A stretch of 64,000 bases of DNA from Dyadobacter soli (GTDB lineage: Bacteria > Bacteroidota > Bacteroidia > Cytophagales > Spirosomataceae), in the NCBI RefSeq assembly GCF_900101885.1, contig NZ_FNAN01000010.1:186001-250000 (forward strand), given 5' to 3'. A model generated the notes under the pieces. That model was given only the letters and a program-made list of their open reading frames with translations. It was not told the origin of the DNA and did not search any database. Made by a program: the position numbers and the translations under genes. The number at the start of each line of letters is the position of its first letter. The first letter of the stretch is position 1. Below, one piece after another: positions 1 to 7,955 of this stretch.

Positions 1-145
1 TCTTGCGGTAATGCGACGGGTTATCATATTCCGCTATTAGCTGTTCGCATTCTTCCGCATTCAGTATTTGATTGAGTTGCGCATAGCCGCGCTCGTGAAG
101 GTTTTCGCGAATGGACGCCCAGTCGAGGTTTTCGATGTTGATCAT
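1..145 (-). CDS. 2OG-Fe(II) oxygenase, N-terminal part (cut by window edge)
   Basis: Only the first 48 codons lie in the window, starting with ATG at 145 on the minus strand and beginning MINIENLDWASIREN. The reading continues HERGYAQLNQILNAEEC and ends near YDNPSHYRK. This matches my memory of the start of a bacterial 2-oxoglutarate/Fe(II) oxygenase family, in which a 'Gly-Tyr/Ala-x-Leu...Leu-x-x-x-Glu-Cys' segment precedes the first strands of the jelly-roll. The iron-binding HxD...H residues would lie outside the window, so the catalytic core cannot be checked. A hairpin at 150-184 sits just upstream of the start. The coding call is firm because of the clean frame up to the edge; the family call is moderate. 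Confidence 0.6.
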   Translation of the reverse strand, partial: MINIENLDWASIRENLHERGYAQLNQILNAEECEQLIAEYDNPSHYRK

Positions 146-149
146 AACA

Positions 150-184
150 GGGGTAATTTGATTTGTTGTAACCAAAATTACCCC
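150..184. repeat. Inverted repeat between oxygenase and ABC exporter genes
   Basis: Perfect 10-base arms, GGGGTAATTT (150-159) and AAATTACCCC (175-184), enclose a 15-base loop. The repeat lies 5 bases upstream of the oxygenase start on the minus strand and about 70 bases beyond the end of the ABC gene. It could be a terminator for the ABC transcript, an operator, or part of the oxygenase leader. No long T-run follows it on the minus strand. Confidence 0.5.
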
Positions 185-228
185 GCCGGAATGCGCATTG
201 AAACCCGATTCTTGCGCATTGGCGCAAT

Positions 229-252
229 GGCGCGAAGGTCAACCTTCGCGCC
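229..252. repeat. Short near-perfect palindrome with 2-base loop
   Basis: The arms GGCGCGAAGGT (229-239) and ACCTTCGCGCC (242-252) pair fully across a 2-base CA loop. It ends 5 bases before the stop codon position of the ABC exporter gene. The architecture (9-11 bp stem, CA/TT loop) recurs at 51084-51103 and 51223-51242, which suggests a small intergenic palindrome family. Confidence 0.5.
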
Positions 253-256
253 TGCG

Positions 257-2035
257 TCACGCAGAAAGCACAGTCTCGTCCTTCCTTTCGCCAATCTGCT
301 GGCGCCACATCGCGTAATAGAGGCCTTTTTCTTCCAGCAATGCATGGTGGTTACCGGTTTCGACGATACGGCCTTTTTCGAGCACGTAAATGCGGTCGGC
401 GTACATGATAGTCGAGAGACGGTGGGCGATCATGACCGTAATGTGCTGGCGCTGGTCGGTAATGGCGCGGATCGTGTTCGATATTTCTTCTTCTGTGAGT
501 GAATCCAATGCGGAGGTGGCTTCGTCGAAGATGATCAGGTGCGGGTTACGCAGGAGCGCGCGTGCAATGGACAAACGCTGGCGTTCGCCGCCAGATAATT
601 TCAACCCGCCTTCGCCGATCACCGTGTCGATGCCATTCTCGGCACGTGCGAGCAGGTTGTAGCAAGCGGCTTTCATGAGCACGTCGTTGATCATTTCGTC
701 GGTCGCTTCCGGGTTTACGAAAAGCAGGTTTTCCTTGATCGTACCTGAAAAAAGCTGCGTATCCTGCGTCACAAAGCCGATTTTGTGCCTGATTTCGTCA
801 AAATCGATCTCTTTTCCATTCACGCCATTGTAAAATACGGTGCCTTCGATGGGCTGATATAATCCCACGAGCAGCTTCACCATCGTAGTTTTACCGGAGC
901 CCGACGGCCCCACGAACGCAATCGTTTCTCCGCGTTTTACACCAAACGAAATGTCCTCCAATGCAGGGCGTTTTGCCGTCTGGTGCTGGAACTTCACATG
1001 GTCGAATTGCAGCTCCCTGATGTCGGTAATGCTTTCAGGATTAGCCGGTTTGTGTTCGACGGGGCGTGCGAGCAGTCCCTGTAAGTTGTTCAGCGAAGCC
1101 TCGGCTTCGCGGTAGGAGAGGATCACATTGCCCAATTCCTGCAACGGCCCGAAAATGAAGAAGGAGTAGAACTGCATCATCATCATTTGCCCCACGGTTA
1201 TCTTATCGCGGAACACGAAAAACAGCAATGCAAACATCACGCATTGTTGCAGGAAATTGACGAACGTTCCCTGAATGAAACTTACCGAACGGATGCTTTT
1301 GACCTTTTTCAGTTCCAGTTTCAGGATTTTATAGGTAGTAGTATTCAGTCGGCCGATTTCCTGCTGTGTTAACCCAAGGCTTTTAACCAGTTCTATATTG
1401 CGTAGCGATTCAGTAGTGGAACCGGCCAATGCAGTGGTTTCTTTGACGATATTCTTCTGAATCGTCTTGATTTTCCGGCTCAAAACACTCGTCAGGAACG
1501 CCAGGATCACCGAGCCGACCAGGTAAATGAGCGGTAGCCAGGGGCTCAGCCTGAATGCGACAATTACTACAAAAACGATCCCTACCGAAGTAAAAAACAG
1601 TACATTAACAAAATTAAGAATGAACTTTTCGCAATCCGCACGGACTTTCAGGAGCACCGAAAGTGTTTCGCCGGAGCGCTGGTCTTCAAAATCCTGAAAT
1701 GGCAATCTCAATGCGTGCCGCAGGCCGTCCGTATAGAGTGCGGCGCCGAACTTCTGGATCACCACATTCACCAGGTAATCCTGGAATGCTTTCGCAATGC
1801 GGGATACCATCGCCACGCCGATGATCATCAGCAGGCCTATCAATACACCTCTGAAAAATTCATTATCAAGGCCTTTTGAGCGAAATTCAACGGCCTTGTT
1901 AGCATAAGGGTCGATCAGGAAATTACCGAGGATGTATGGATTGAGCAGGGAAAACGTCTGGTTAATGGCCGCCATCAGAAGGGCCAGGAATATGAGCGCC
2001 TTGTACCTGGTCAGGTATTGGAGTAATAATTTCAT
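257..2035 (-). CDS. ABC exporter half-transporter, MsbA/multidrug type
   Basis: A 592-residue fused permease-ATPase that would act as a homodimer in the inner membrane, exporting a lipid or drug. The N-terminal half has about six membrane segments (for example around residues 12-40, 60-80 and 135-180). The ATPase domain has Walker A GPSGSGKTT at about 376, signature LSGGERQ at about 480, Walker B LIIFDEATSALD at about 500 and H-loop IAHRLS near 538. I start it at ATG 2035 (MKLLLQYLTRYK), which leads directly into the first membrane helix. The frame is open further upstream to 2161, but those 42 residues are unlike a leader and approach the tRNA gene. Substrate cannot be told from sequence. 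It is transcribed alone, with tRNA-Met upstream on the same strand. Confidence 0.88.
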   Translation of the reverse strand: MKLLLQYLTRYKALIFLALLMAAINQTFSLLNPYILGNFLIDPYANKAVEFRSKGLDNEFFRGVLIGLLMIIGVAMVSRIAKAFQDYLVNVVIQKFGAALYTDGLRHALRLPFQDFEDQRSGETLSVLLKVRADCEKFILNFVNVLFFTSVGIVFVVIVAFRLSPWLPLIYLVGSVILAFLTSVLSRKIKTIQKNIVKETTALAGSTTESLRNIELVKSLGLTQQEIGRLNTTTYKILKLELKKVKSIRSVSFIQGTFVNFLQQCVMFALLFFVFRDKITVGQMMMMQFYSFFIFGPLQELGNVILSYREAEASLNNLQGLLARPVEHKPANPESITDIRELQFDHVKFQHQTAKRPALEDISFGVKRGETIAFVGPSGSGKTTMVKLLVGLYQPIEGTVFYNGVNGKEIDFDEIRHKIGFVTQDTQLFSGTIKENLLFVNPEATDEMINDVLMKAACYNLLARAENGIDTVIGEGGLKLSGGERQRLSIARALLRNPHLIIFDEATSALDSLTEEEISNTIRAITDQRQHITVMIAHRLSTIMYADRIYVLEKGRIVETGNHHALLEEKGLYYAMWRQQIGERKDETVLSA

Positions 2036-2163
2036 ACAGTTGTGAGGTGATTCGGTGGTGTTACCAATTACTGTAAACCCAAACGCCCTGAATTTAATTC
2101 TCGTAAAAGGGCAAAAATGAAGGAAAACAAAAAAGACATCCGGAATGGATGTCTTCAACAATG

Positions 2164-2237
2164 TAGCGGGGAGCAGGATCGAACTGCCGACCTTAGGGTT
2201 ATGAATCCTACGCTCTAACCATCTGAGCTACCCCGCC
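2164..2237 (-). tRNA. tRNA-Met (anticodon CAT)
   Basis: Read on the minus strand, the 74-base gene begins GGCGGGGTAGCTCAG and folds as a cloverleaf: acceptor GGCGGGG/CCCCGCT (with a G-U at the end pair), D-arm GCTC/GAGC, anticodon loop TTCATAA giving CAT, and T-arm GGCAG/CTGCT around TTCGATC. The 3' CCA is not encoded. The anticodon stem (TAGGA/CCCTA) lacks the three G-C pairs of initiator tRNA, so this is most likely elongator Met. A CAT tRNA-Ile decoded through lysidine cannot be fully excluded. Confidence 0.93.
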
Positions 2238-2435
2238 GTTGTATTGTGGTGCAAAAGTATGTTAAAGAAAGTTATGATGCAACCCATTTGCCCATTTTTA
2301 GCTTAAATTTCGCATATTTTTGAAACAACAAATTTAAATTTACACGCTTTTATTGTCGATTTATGTTATATTACAACTTTTAAATCAGCACATAAGGCAA
2401 GCGCTAACGAGGCCGCTCCTTTAATTTCAGCACAT

Positions 2436-2828
2436 ATGGAAAAATATAAATTTATTACCGAATTTGAATTGCGATCCTCCCCTAAAGTTCTCTTTCCATA
2501 TATTTCCACGCCCTCGGGCCTCCAACAATGGTTCGCCGAGAAGGTCACTGTGCTGCCCGACCACCGTTACGATTTCCAATGGGACGGGGAGAGCCACATC
2601 GCCCGGCAGACTGGGCTGAGAATTAATAAGGCAGTGCGTTTCGATTTTGAGGATACCAGTGATGATAATTTAGATAACAACCACCTGGAACTAAAATTAG
2701 AAGTTAGCGAGTTAACCCAGACAACCTTTTTGCGCGTGATAGACTACTCGTCGAATAAAGACAAGGACGAGCTGACGTCGCTGTGGGAAGGATTTATTGA
2801 TAGTTTAAGAGAAATAGTTGGTAGTTGA
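2436..2828 (+). CDS. START-like (AHSA1-type) domain protein
   Basis: A 130-residue soluble protein. The pattern 'ITEFELRSSPKVLFPYISTPSGLQQWFA', followed by alternating strands and a long C-terminal helix (SLWEGFIDSLREIV), fits the helix-grip START-like/AHSA1 fold, in which a hydrophobic cavity binds a ligand or partner protein. Its stop codon overlaps the ATG of the next gene (TGATG), so the two are translationally coupled. The partner is an LptF/LptG-type permease, which hints at a role in lipopolysaccharide export or envelope assembly, but that link is from context only. The intergenic region upstream (2238-2435) is AT-rich; a loose TTTG...TATTTTTG pair at 2287-2322 could be the promoter, although its spacing is long. 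Confidence 0.8.
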   Translation: MEKYKFITEFELRSSPKVLFPYISTPSGLQQWFAEKVTVLPDHRYDFQWDGESHIARQTGLRINKAVRFDFEDTSDDNLDNNHLELKLEVSELTQTTFLRVIDYSSNKDKDELTSLWEGFIDSLREIVGS

Positions 2829-4324
2829 TGAAAAAGCTGGATAAGCTTATTTTAACGTCCTTTTGGGGACCTTTTGTGATTACAATGTCGGTCGTGGTGT
2901 TCGTCTTCCTGATGCGGATCATGATCTTTTATATAGATGACTTCGTGTCCAAGGACCTGAATGTCATAGACTATGCACAGCTATTCTTCTTTTTCAGCCT
3001 CATAACGGTGCCCACCGCATTGCCGCTGGCGATGCTGCTTTCCTCGCTGATGGCATTCGGCAACCTGGGTGAATTCTTCGAGCTTACAGCCATTAAAAGT
3101 GCCGGTATTTCCGTGGTACGGGCCATGGCGCCGATGTTTGTCGTCGCCGTAGGGATCAGCATTTTCTCGTTTTATTTCAATGACCGCGTCTCGCCCTGGG
3201 CTAACCTGAAAGGGTATAGTTTGCTGTATGACATTAAAACGACCAAGGCTACATTGAAGATCAAGGAAGGGATTTTTTACAATGATTTGCCCGGTTACAG
3301 CATCAAAGTCGATGAAAAGCTGGATAATGGCAAGATGATCGGTATGGTGATTTACAAGCATCACAGCCGGTCGTACGAGCTGGGAAACGTGGAAATCATC
3401 CTCGCGGATTCCGGAAGAATGTATTCGATTAATGAGAACCGTTACCTCGTGATCGAGCTATATAACGGCACCCGCTATACCGACGAGCAGGGTTCGGGGA
3501 GTTCGCGGCCGGTGTATATATCTTCGCCCGCCGGCACGCCGACGCCTTATTCGAATTTCAACCGCCAGTCGTTCAAGCATTACCGCCTGACGGAAAGTCT
3601 TGCGTCGTTCGGTATGAAGCGTACGGACGAGGGGCAGTTCAAATACCACGAGTTTATGAAGAACATCGATGATCTGACTTCTACCGCGGATTCATTGCGT
3701 ACTTCTTACCAGGAAACGAAGAAAAACCTGGTGGCCGGCAGCCAGCAGTATTATTCCTACAACTACCGTGAAGGCACCGATAAAACGGTGAAGTCCGGCA
3801 AATGGATCGATTCGCTGCTGACCAAGCCCGTTTCCGATAGTTTGAAAAAAGAGATTCTGGTGAATACCAAGGCGGCTTCGAACAGTATGCTTAGCTACAT
3901 TAAGTCGCAGCAGGAATATTTGCAAACCAAATTGAAGGACGCGAGCAAATATGAGCTGGAACGTCACCACAAATACACCAATGCGATTTCCTGCCTGATC
4001 ATGTTCCTGATCGGCGCTCCGCTGGGGGCCATTATCAAGAAAGGGGGCTTTGGGGTACCGGTGCTGGTTTCGATCCTTTTCTTTATCCTGTTGTATGTAT
4101 TGACTAACCAGGGGGATAAATGGGTGAAGGAAGGGTTGGTAGCCGTTCCGATCGGCGCGTGGATGGCGAATGCCATTCTGTTTTCGGCGGGTATTTACTT
4201 TATCGACCGCGCCAGAAGCGATTCGCGACTTTTCGATAAGGATGTTTACCAGATGTTCTTCAAAAGAATTAAGTCAAAATGGACAAGTAGATTTGGCAAA
4301 AGGGAGCTTATCACTCATAATTAA
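2828..4324 (+). CDS. LptF/LptG (YjgP/YjgQ) family permease
   Basis: A 498-residue inner-membrane protein of the lipopolysaccharide-export permease family. In the Lpt machine, LptF and LptG pair with the LptB ATPase and pass LPS to LptC/LptA. Three membrane helices lie near residues 8-35, 48-75 and 98-118. A large periplasmic segment follows (about 120-375), then three more helices (about 380-400, 410-430 and 440-465). The periplasmic part carries an extra coiled-coil-like stretch (LTSTADSLRTSYQETKKNL), which makes it longer than the roughly 360-residue proteobacterial proteins. The ATG at 2828 overlaps the previous stop by one base; a TTG one codon earlier is unlikely to be used. Whether it is LptF or LptG cannot be settled here. 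Confidence 0.88.
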   Translation: MKKLDKLILTSFWGPFVITMSVVVFVFLMRIMIFYIDDFVSKDLNVIDYAQLFFFFSLITVPTALPLAMLLSSLMAFGNLGEFFELTAIKSAGISVVRAMAPMFVVAVGISIFSFYFNDRVSPWANLKGYSLLYDIKTTKATLKIKEGIFYNDLPGYSIKVDEKLDNGKMIGMVIYKHHSRSYELGNVEIILADSGRMYSINENRYLVIELYNGTRYTDEQGSGSSRPVYISSPAGTPTPYSNFNRQSFKHYRLTESLASFGMKRTDEGQFKYHEFMKNIDDLTSTADSLRTSYQETKKNLVAGSQQYYSYNYREGTDKTVKSGKWIDSLLTKPVSDSLKKEILVNTKAASNSMLSYIKSQQEYLQTKLKDASKYELERHHKYTNAISCLIMFLIGAPLGAIIKKGGFGVPVLVSILFFILLYVLTNQGDKWVKEGLVAVPIGAWMANAILFSAGIYFIDRARSDSRLFDKDVYQMFFKRIKSKWTSRFGKRELITHN

Positions 4325-4357
4325 TTTAAATTATTTTAAAAACCGGTTTAAAAGGCC

Positions 4358-4365
4358 TACTTTTG
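4358..4365 (+). promoter_or_regulatory. Bacteroidota -7 element of rpsO
   Basis: TACTTTTG matches TAnnTTTG exactly and lies 63 bases before the rpsO ATG. The matching TTTG-type upstream element is not clear in the AT-rich stretch 4325-4345, so only the -7 part is called. Confidence 0.5.
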
Positions 4366-4427
4366 CAACCTTATTTGCGGCAAGGTGCCGTAATTACTAC
4401 ATATTACTTTAATCTGTTGTTACAATC

Positions 4428-4703
4428 ATGTATTTAACCGCGGAAAAGAAGAGCGAGATCTTCGAATCGAAAGGTTTTAAAAAGGAGGGCGCCGACACGG
4501 GCTCTGCTGAATCACAAATTGCTTTATTTACGTACCGTATCAATTATCTGAACGAGCACCTCAAAACGCACAAGAAAGATAATGATACACGTCTGGGCCT
4601 CCTCAAAATGGTAGGAAAGCGCAGAAGATTGTTGGATTATCTTTACAAAAAAGACATCAATCGCTACCGTGCGATCATCGCCGAATTGAACATACGTAAG
4701 TAA
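4428..4703 (+). CDS. rpsO: 30S ribosomal protein S15
   Basis: A 91-residue protein, close to the 89 of E. coli S15. It contains the family core GSAESQIALFTYRINYLNEHLKTHKKD, followed by R-x-GLLKMVGKRRRLLDYL, the helical segments that contact 16S rRNA helices 20 and 22. S15 binds early in 30S assembly. The gene sits just upstream of pnp, the same order as in E. coli, but here a strong hairpin terminator (4708-4750) separates the two. Its own -7 element is at 4358-4365. Confidence 0.98.
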   Translation: MYLTAEKKSEIFESKGFKKEGADTGSAESQIALFTYRINYLNEHLKTHKKDNDTRLGLLKMVGKRRRLLDYLYKKDINRYRAIIAELNIRK

Positions 4704-4707
4704 TTTG

Positions 4708-4750
4708 AAATCAGGGAACTTGACATCATGTGAGAGTTCCCTGATTTTTT
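4708..4750 (+). terminator. Rho-independent terminator after rpsO
   Basis: Perfect 13-base arms, AAATCAGGGAACT (4708-4720) and AGTTCCCTGATTT (4735-4747), run into a T-tract (4744-4750). The hairpin lies 5 bases after the rpsO stop and 65 bases before pnp, so it can end the rpsO transcript or attenuate read-through into pnp. Confidence 0.85.
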
Positions 4751-4815
4751 GCGGAAAACAGAACATTACCGGGGCGTCAGGACGGCGTTTCACAGCTACA
4801 AAAATCAAATAATCT

Positions 4816-6957
4816 ATGCTCTTTAATATAGTTACCAAGACTATAACCTTACCGGACGGCAGGGAAATCACAATTGAAACAGGAAAATTAGCAAAGCAAG
4901 CCGACGGATCGGTGGTGGTCAGAATGGGTAACACCATGTTGCTGGCTACGGTTGTGGCTAATAAAGATATTAAGGAAGGCCTCGACTTCCTGCCATTGTC
5001 GGTTGACTACCAGGAAAAATTCGCGTCTGCTGGACGTATCCCGGGAAGCTTCCAGCGCCGCGAGGGCAAGCTGTCGGACCACGAGGTGTTGACAAGCCGT
5101 TTGGTGGACCGCGTTCTGCGCCCATTGTTCCCCGAGGATTACCATGCCGAAGTACAAGTAAACATCCTTTTGATCTCTGCCGACGCGGAAGCATTGCCTG
5201 ACGCACTCGCTGCATTGGCGGCATCTGCTGCATTGGCGGCATCCGATATTCCTTTCGGCGGACCGGTTTCAGAAGTTCGTGTTGCGAAAATCGACGGCGA
5301 ATATGTGATTAACCCGGGAACCACTGCATTGGCAAATGCAACCCTCGACCTGATGGTAGGCGCGACGTATAACGATATCGCGATGGTGGAAGGTGAAATG
5401 AGCGAAGTTTCGGAAGAGGAAGTGATCGAAGCATTGAAAATCGCACACGAAGTTATCAAAACCCAATGCCTGGCTTTGAAAGAATTCGAAGCAGCGGTTG
5501 GCAAAACAGAGAAAAGAGAATACGTAGGCGATCCTGCGGACGAAGCGCTCGAAGCACGTCTCCGCGAGTTCGCTTATGGCAAAATATATGCGGTAACGCA
5601 ATTGGGTTCTACCAACAAGACTGTTAGAAAAGACGGTTTCAAAGCTGTTTGGGAAGAATTCAAAACAACCATTACCGAAGAAGAAAAAGAAACGTTCAGC
5701 GAGAGCCTGGCGAAACGCTATTTCAACGATCTCGTTTGGGAAGCTTCACGCCGCCTGGTACTGGACGAAAGAAAACGCCTCGACGGCCGTGCGCTGGATC
5801 AGGTAAGGCCTATCGCTTCGGAAGTGGATTACCTGCCGAACGCACACGGTTCTGCATTGTTTACACGTGGAGAAACGCAATCGTTGACCACGGTAACGCT
5901 TGGTACAAAGCAAGACGAGCAGATCGTTGACACCCCATTGAAATACGGTTACAGCAAATTCATGCTGCACTACAACTTCCCAGGTTTCTCAACCGGCGAA
6001 GTGAAGCCTAACCGCGGTCCTGGCCGTCGTGAGGTAGGCCACGGTAATCTTGCATTGCGGGCGCTTAAAAAAGTGTTGCCTGCGGTAGACGACAACCCAT
6101 ATACTATCCGTATCGTTTCAGATATCCTCGAATCAAATGGTTCGTCGTCAATGGCGACAGTTTGTGCAGGTTCTTTGGCATTGATGGACTCAGGTCTGAA
6201 AATCAAAGCGCCGGTATCTGGTATCGCCATGGGCCTTATCTCGGATGAAGCAACCGGTAAATACGCGGTTCTTTCCGACATCCTCGGTGACGAAGATCAC
6301 CTGGGCGATATGGACTTCAAAGTGACCGGAACCGAGCAGGGTATTACCGCTTGTCAAATGGATATGAAAGTGAACGGACTTTCATTTGAAGTGCTGACAG
6401 AAGCATTGATGCAGGCCAAAGCGGGCCGTCTGCACATCCTCGGTGAAATGAACAAAACCATTACCGAAAGCCGTCCTGACCTGAAACCACATACACCACG
6501 TGCGATCGTGATCAAGATCGACCGCGAGATGATCGGTGCGGTGATCGGACCAGGCGGAAAAGTAGTTCAGGACATTCAAAAAGAATCCGGCGCAACGATC
6601 TCTATCGAAGAGAAGGATGGCGCGGGCTTCGTAAGTATATTCTCTGCCGATAAGTCTTCCATGGATAAAGCGGTTGCACGGGTTAAAGGCATTATCCTCG
6701 TGCCTGAAATCGGTGAGCTGTATACCGGCAAAGTGAAGTCGATTATGCCTTTCGGAGCGTTCGTTGAATTCCTCCCCGGCAAAGACGGTTTGTTGCACAT
6801 TTCCGAGATCAAGTGGGAACGCCTCGAAAAAATGGACGGCGTTCTGGAAGTAGGAGAAGAGGTGCAGGTGAAGCTCGTCGAAATCGACAAGAAAACCGGC
6901 AAATACCGCCTTTCACGCAAAGTATTGTTACCAAAGCCTGAGAACAAAAAAGATTAA
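4816..6957 (+). CDS. pnp: Polyribonucleotide nucleotidyltransferase (PNPase)
   Basis: A 713-residue enzyme, the usual length, that degrades RNA 3' to 5' by phosphorolysis as a trimer. The domains appear in order: first RNase PH core (about 15-145, with FQRREGKLSDHEVLTSRLVDR), all-helical domain with DALAALAASAALAASDIPF, second RNase PH core (about 320-550, with FPGFSTGEVKPNRGPGRREVGHG and SSSMATVCAGSLALMD), KH domain with the GPGG loop (IGPGGKVVQDIQ) and C-terminal S1 domain (GKVKSIMPFGAFVEFLPGKDGLLHISEI). It follows rpsO, the conserved order. There is no sign of truncation. Confidence 0.98.
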   Translation: MLFNIVTKTITLPDGREITIETGKLAKQADGSVVVRMGNTMLLATVVANKDIKEGLDFLPLSVDYQEKFASAGRIPGSFQRREGKLSDHEVLTSRLVDRVLRPLFPEDYHAEVQVNILLISADAEALPDALAALAASAALAASDIPFGGPVSEVRVAKIDGEYVINPGTTALANATLDLMVGATYNDIAMVEGEMSEVSEEEVIEALKIAHEVIKTQCLALKEFEAAVGKTEKREYVGDPADEALEARLREFAYGKIYAVTQLGSTNKTVRKDGFKAVWEEFKTTITEEEKETFSESLAKRYFNDLVWEASRRLVLDERKRLDGRALDQVRPIASEVDYLPNAHGSALFTRGETQSLTTVTLGTKQDEQIVDTPLKYGYSKFMLHYNFPGFSTGEVKPNRGPGRREVGHGNLALRALKKVLPAVDDNPYTIRIVSDILESNGSSSMATVCAGSLALMDSGLKIKAPVSGIAMGLISDEATGKYAVLSDILGDEDHLGDMDFKVTGTEQGITACQMDMKVNGLSFEVLTEALMQAKAGRLHILGEMNKTITESRPDLKPHTPRAIVIKIDREMIGAVIGPGGKVVQDIQKESGATISIEEKDGAGFVSIFSADKSSMDKAVARVKGIILVPEIGELYTGKVKSIMPFGAFVEFLPGKDGLLHISEIKWERLEKMDGVLEVGEEVQVKLVEIDKKTGKYRLSRKVLLPKPENKKD

Positions 6958-7020
6958 TTCAGTGTTCTTCTAGGCAGGAACGGTAAACGTCGTTATATAA
7001 CATACTTAATAAAGACATAG

Positions 7021-7884
7021 ATGAGACAGCTAAAGATCAGTAAGCAAATTACCAACCGTGAAAGTCAATCGTTAGACAAGTATTTGCAGGAGATCGGTAA
7101 GGTGGATTTGCTAACGCCGGATGAGGAGGTGACGTTAGCTCAGAAAATCAGGGATGGAGACCAGCTGGCTTTGGAACGTTTGACCAAAGCGAACCTGCGT
7201 TTCGTGGTGTCCGTTGCTAAGCAATATCAGAATCAAGGCTTGTCGCTGGGTGACCTGATCAACGAGGGAAACCTCGGTCTGATCAAGGCAGCACAGCGTT
7301 TTGACGAAACAAGGGGTTTTAAATTCATTTCATACGCGGTTTGGTGGATTCGTCAGTCGATCCTGCAAGCGTTGGCGGAGCAGTCACGTATCGTGCGTTT
7401 ACCCCTCAACCGTGTAGGTTCACTGAATAAAATTTCAAAAACTTTCTCCGAGCTGGAACAGCGTTTCGAACGCGAACCATCGCCGGAGGAGTTGGCGGAA
7501 GTACTGGAAATCTCTTCTTCCGAGGTAGTGGATACGATGAAGATCTCCGGACGCCACGTTTCCATGGACGCGCCATTCGTACAAGGCGAAGAAAACAGCC
7601 TTTTGGACGTTCTGGAAAATGACCTGGAAGACAAACCGGATTCCGGCCTCGTGAACGAATCGCTCCGCAAAGAAGTACAACGCGCATTGTGCACGCTTAC
7701 GCAACGCGAAGCGGACGTAATCGCCTTGTATTTCGGCCTGAACGGCGAGCATGCGATGACTTTGGAAGAGATCGGGGAGAAGTTCAACCTCACCCGTGAA
7801 CGCGTGCGCCAGATCAAGGAAAAAGCGATCCGCAGACTGCGCCACGTTTCCAGAAGCAAAGCTTTGAAAACTTATTTGGGTTAA
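7021..7884 (+). CDS. rpoD: Primary sigma factor (RpoD/SigA), short Bacteroidota form
   Basis: A 287-residue sigma-70 without the N-terminal 1.1 region, as usual for Bacteroidota housekeeping sigma. Region 1.2 reads LDKYLQEIGKVDLLTPDEEV and region 2 has ANLRFVVSVAKQYQNQGL...LINEGNLGLIKAAQRFDETRGFKFISYAVWWIRQSI. Region 3 follows, and region 4.2 has the helix-turn-helix TLEEIGEKFNLTRERVRQIKEKAIRRLR. This sigma is expected to read the TTTG/TAnnTTTG promoters seen in this window. It lies 63 bases after pnp, possibly as a co-transcript, and is closed by a terminator at 7919-7945. Confidence 0.97.
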   Translation: MRQLKISKQITNRESQSLDKYLQEIGKVDLLTPDEEVTLAQKIRDGDQLALERLTKANLRFVVSVAKQYQNQGLSLGDLINEGNLGLIKAAQRFDETRGFKFISYAVWWIRQSILQALAEQSRIVRLPLNRVGSLNKISKTFSELEQRFEREPSPEELAEVLEISSSEVVDTMKISGRHVSMDAPFVQGEENSLLDVLENDLEDKPDSGLVNESLRKEVQRALCTLTQREADVIALYFGLNGEHAMTLEEIGEKFNLTRERVRQIKEKAIRRLRHVSRSKALKTYLG

Positions 7885-7918
7885 TGCATATTCCAATGCA
7901 AACCTTCTAATTTCATTT

Positions 7919-7945
7919 AAATAGCCTCTTTCGGGAGGCTATTTT
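7919..7945 (+). terminator. Terminator after rpoD
   Basis: The arms AAATAGCCTC (7919-7928) and GAGGCTATTT (7935-7944) pair perfectly around a TTTCGG loop, with Ts at the 3' side. It ends only 11 bases before the menD start, so menD is either read through or served by a promoter inside or before the hairpin. Confidence 0.75.
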
Positions 7946-7955
7946 CATTTGTGAT

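Noticed and set aside
2164..2237. Initiator tRNA-fMet
   Set aside because: The anticodon stem lacks three consecutive G-C pairs, and positions 1 and 72 can form a G-U pair.
5212..5245. Direct repeat GCATTGGCGGCATC inside pnp
   Set aside because: It encodes the Ala-rich ALAALAASAALAAS segment that is normal in PNPase.
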